This document shows positions 63,101 to 64,000 of a stretch of DNA of 64,000 nt, one piece after another; the stretch's first letter is position 1, and every line of letters begins with the position of its first letter. This DNA is from Streptomyces lanatus. GTDB lineage: Bacteria; Actinomycetota; Actinomycetes; Streptomycetales; Streptomycetaceae. The position numbers were made by a program, and so were the translations under genes. The stretch spans positions 1-64,000 of the forward strand of contig NZ_BNBM01000017.1 of NCBI RefSeq assembly GCF_014655715.1, read 5' to 3'. The notes below the pieces were generated by a model. That model saw only the letters and a list, made by a program, of their open reading frames with translations. It made no database searches and had not been told where the DNA came from.

Positions 63101-64000
63101 ATGTTGGCCAGGCCGTCCGTCAGGTGCCCGATGACGGTGCGGTTCGTGGCCGCGATCGTCTTGAAGTCCTTGCGGAACGGGCCGGTCTGCATGGCCTTGG
63201 CGCCGCGCTGCGCCAGGTCGCCCATCTGCTCGGCGGAGTCGCCGAGGGCGTCCTCCAGGAGCGGGAAGACCGTTTTTGCCAGGGGCTTGATGTCGTCGGC
63301 GACCTTGGAGAAAAGCCGGTCGCTGACCGACATGCGGACCTTGCTCCACGCCCCTTGCAGGGAGCCGACGGCCTTGACCGCGTCGCGGGCCGACGGCGAG
63401 AGCTTGTCCAGTGCCGCCTTGAGCTTCTTCTGCTGCGCCTCGGTGACCTTGCCGTCCGCGGCGAGCATCTTCTGGGCGGCGCTCTGCTGCTTGAGCGCCT
63501 CCCCGAACCCGGAGAACGCGATCTTCGTACCGATCGCGGCAGTGCCCGCCGCGGCGATCAGGCCCGGGATCGCACCGAGGACACCGACGGCGGGCGCGGC
63601 CGCGGAGACGAGCGCGGTCAGACCGGCGCCGTACTGGCCGATGAGTGCGACCGCGGGCTGGAGTAGGGAGACGATGGCGCCGATGCCGAGCATCCGCAGC
63701 CTGCGGCCGCCGCCCGGCATCCGCATGTTGACGGGGACGTTGACCGGGTTGCGGTCAGCCTCGCCCTGGGCGCCGGCGATGAGTCCGCGGAGACGGGCGA
63801 GGAGACCGCCGCCGCGGCCGCTGTCGCCGTCCCCGTCTGGGCGGACGGGGATGTTCAGGTCGGTGTCGTCGATGCGGCGCCGGATGCCGTCGAGGGTGGT
63901 GCGGAACCGCTCCTCGTCGATCTCGATGCGGATCTTCGCGGTGACGCCCTTGGACGCCTCCTTGACCGCTTCCTTGAGCCGTCGTTTCAGGCCCTTGGAG
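60088..64000 (-). CDS. Tape measure protein (5' end outside window)
   Basis: The frame has no stop from 60088 to the right edge, over 1,300 codons, so the ATG at 63726 is internal and the real start lies beyond. N-terminal visible part: KEAVKEASKGVTAKIRIEID, then hydrophobic segments (IGAIVSLLQPAVALIGQYGA; TAAIGTKIAF) and long helices (MAEKAR/QQSAAQKMLAADGK). The middle carries more membrane-like stretches (NTVLATFLGTMLALKVISGV). Later comes repeat-like KSITITAPTTA / KKVTVTAPTGG / KSIDVKAPTKT strands. It sets tail length and helps DNA entry. Confidence 0.9.
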   Translation of the reverse strand, partial: SKGLKRRLKEAVKEASKGVTAKIRIEIDEERFRTTLDGIRRRIDDTDLNIPVRPDGDGDSGRGGGLLARLRGLIAGAQGEADRNPVNVPVNMRMPGGGRRLRMLGIGAIVSLLQPAVALIGQYGAGLTALVSAAAPAVGVLGAIPGLIAAAGTAAIGTKIAFSGFGEALKQQSAAQKMLAADGKVTEAQQKKLKAALDKLSPSARDAVKAVGSLQGAWSKVRMSVSDRLFSKVADDIKPLAKTVFPLLEDALGDSAEQMGDLAQRGAKAMQTGPFRKDFKTIAATNRTVIGHLTDGLANMGSATKDFLVASGPFVERVAQGGERMTQWFRASVKAGRETGSLAKFLDHAGDKASQLGRTTVSLIKGLGGVGKAAMDTGNALLDGLEGSMLRFQRWTNSGAGQKAMKQFFSDAAPAFHEVNLLFGDLMRGLGRSMKDGGITDLVRQIRTELMPALGTFFNALGQTVGPAIISVISNIATAIGNLAAAGSGLGVLLVAFSGLLEVFNTLMGIIPGANTVLATFLGTMLALKVISGVAGMLRGFGTSVSAAGTSVRGLGTTMRGSLGPGVIGPQITMWQRMGLAYSGAAAQGNRFTGAMRGIGAANRVASRAIGGITSALGGPLGIALAGVTIGLGLLASRQEEAARATQAHKDRVQSLTDALVASGGAIDANVRAQAAQLLQDTELADGKGKLVDMMRKAGVSLGDLTNAYLGQGTTLGELQKQLQQTADDHEKWITTAQGAAKGWDDEGLAAIRAKDALGTVKGELDDAAKKHKELANAINNSGTTGNSAYDRLGAAVQTFGDKTKSADERVDALKRALDALNGNTQSFHDAEAQLNAVMLQIDDTMKGNIQRADGWGKALVGNDHLVKTSTRNGQTLNTQLTELRDGMLAVATRAKEAGEQGLMPMSDAMDQGQEAMEKARAKAIQLATDMGIPKAEAKALADQMGFVPDTITTLVTAQGIPEATAEILSLRSKLESIKPGKSITITAPTTAARQQLEALGFTVQRVPGSKKVTVTAPTGGARVNIAALAEDIANAPDKKKVTVQAIIQKAAGDLKSVQDKVAGLPKGKSIDVKAPTKTAQQALKDLGYKIENVDKGGKTVKITAPNATPLAQVQRIQDKINGLTGRTVHVTVQYSESGKPSVVRTHADGGIVHYANGGIRAATNRIKAFTAGAERHIAQIGKPGEIRIWNEPETQGEAYLPLAPSKRKRSKAILEKVAEMFGGQVVYFAQGALRQYASGAVRTSTQATARTRSSIAPAAAGALVGGDLNLTMTGAPMSPGDALNDALFELRRIRRGGAHATP

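Larger units (their letters stand above)
35830..64000. mobile_element. Prophage of a siphovirus-like actinophage, right end outside the window
   Basis: Begins after the rnpB terminator and reaches the window edge. It contains integrase, excisionase, SSB, endolysin, terminase-like, replication, holin-like and tail genes in blocks of consistent direction, with no host gene interspersed. Tail genes including a long tape measure point to a long-tailed phage. Capsid, portal and large terminase are not in the window and should lie to the right. The exact left boundary (attL) is not fixed. Confidence 0.92.

Noticed and set aside
1..64000. CRISPR array, rRNA operon, IS element
   Set aside because: No regular spacer-repeat array, no rRNA signature, and no transposase with terminal inverted repeats was seen.

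Overview
The window is high-GC actinobacterial DNA, most consistent with a Streptomyces chromosome carrying an integrated siphovirus-type prophage. Reasons: very GC-rich codon third positions, frequent GTG/TTG starts, 4-base stop/start overlaps, a bacterial class A RNase P RNA, and host gene families common in Streptomyces (KstR-like TetR, DUF5336, substrate-binding/vWA lipoprotein, bifunctional RNase H/phosphatase, DesK/DesR-like two-component pair). Everything here was read by eye; no database search was possible.

Bases 1 to about 35,830 are host chromosome. The left part looks like a steroid or related lipid-catabolism neighbourhood: an NTF2-like protein and an MBL hydrolase, an aldehyde dehydrogenase with a 3-Cys ferredoxin, a KstR-like TetR repressor, and at 21.8-24.7 kb a MaoC hydratase, a zinc alcohol dehydrogenase and a short-chain dehydrogenase. 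Two exact matches to the KstR operator pattern TNNAACNNGTTNNA lie at 4768-4781 (in front of a glycosyltransferase/methyltransferase/prenyltransferase-like operon) and 21718-21731 (in front of the MaoC operon). A weaker one at 1621-1634 precedes the MBL gene. An apparent TPP riboswitch aptamer (3867-3986) has no gene to control: it points into the 3' end of the kstR-like gene. The rest of the host part holds a three-gene substrate-binding/vWA operon, an LLM oxidoreductase, a DUF5336-like protein, a cell-wall amidase, two MFS exporters (one fused to a carboxypeptidase-regulatory-like domain), a two-component system, Nif3, a zinc-ribbon coiled-coil protein with an apparent CTG start, RNase H/phosphatase, a KDPG-type aldolase, YaaA, an RNB ribonuclease, a MerR regulator with a 19-bp-spacer promoter, an AraC regulator, an EamA transporter and rnpB.

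From about 35,830 to the right edge the DNA is a prophage whose right end lies outside the window. Its left end holds a tyrosine integrase and a small excisionase. Next is a rightward module of an ECF-like sigma factor, a small acidic protein and a one-pass membrane protein with a long Pro/Thr/Glu-rich tail. A leftward block follows: ParB-like protein, putative small terminase, endolysin and SSB. A rightward early/replication block (44.4-50.8 kb) has a winged-helix protein, a replication-initiator-like protein, a DnaC-like ATPase, a DUF2637 membrane protein and a RecA/Sak4-like ATPase. A roughly 700-bp stretch saturated with GCGCGC comes next. The leftward late block (51.6 kb to the edge) carries holin-like and coiled-coil membrane proteins, tail fibre, minor tail proteins, distal tail protein and the tape-measure protein, which runs off the edge.

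The prophage's non-coding DNA is unusually patterned. Five gene junctions carry the 9-mer ACGTCGCGT, mostly inside short inverted repeats whose stem sequences differ from copy to copy. Several starts share a GAGGAACAC leader. Two early operons share an operator-like motif and an identical 13-base leader box. The endolysin ribosome-binding site is locked in a 10-bp perfect stem.
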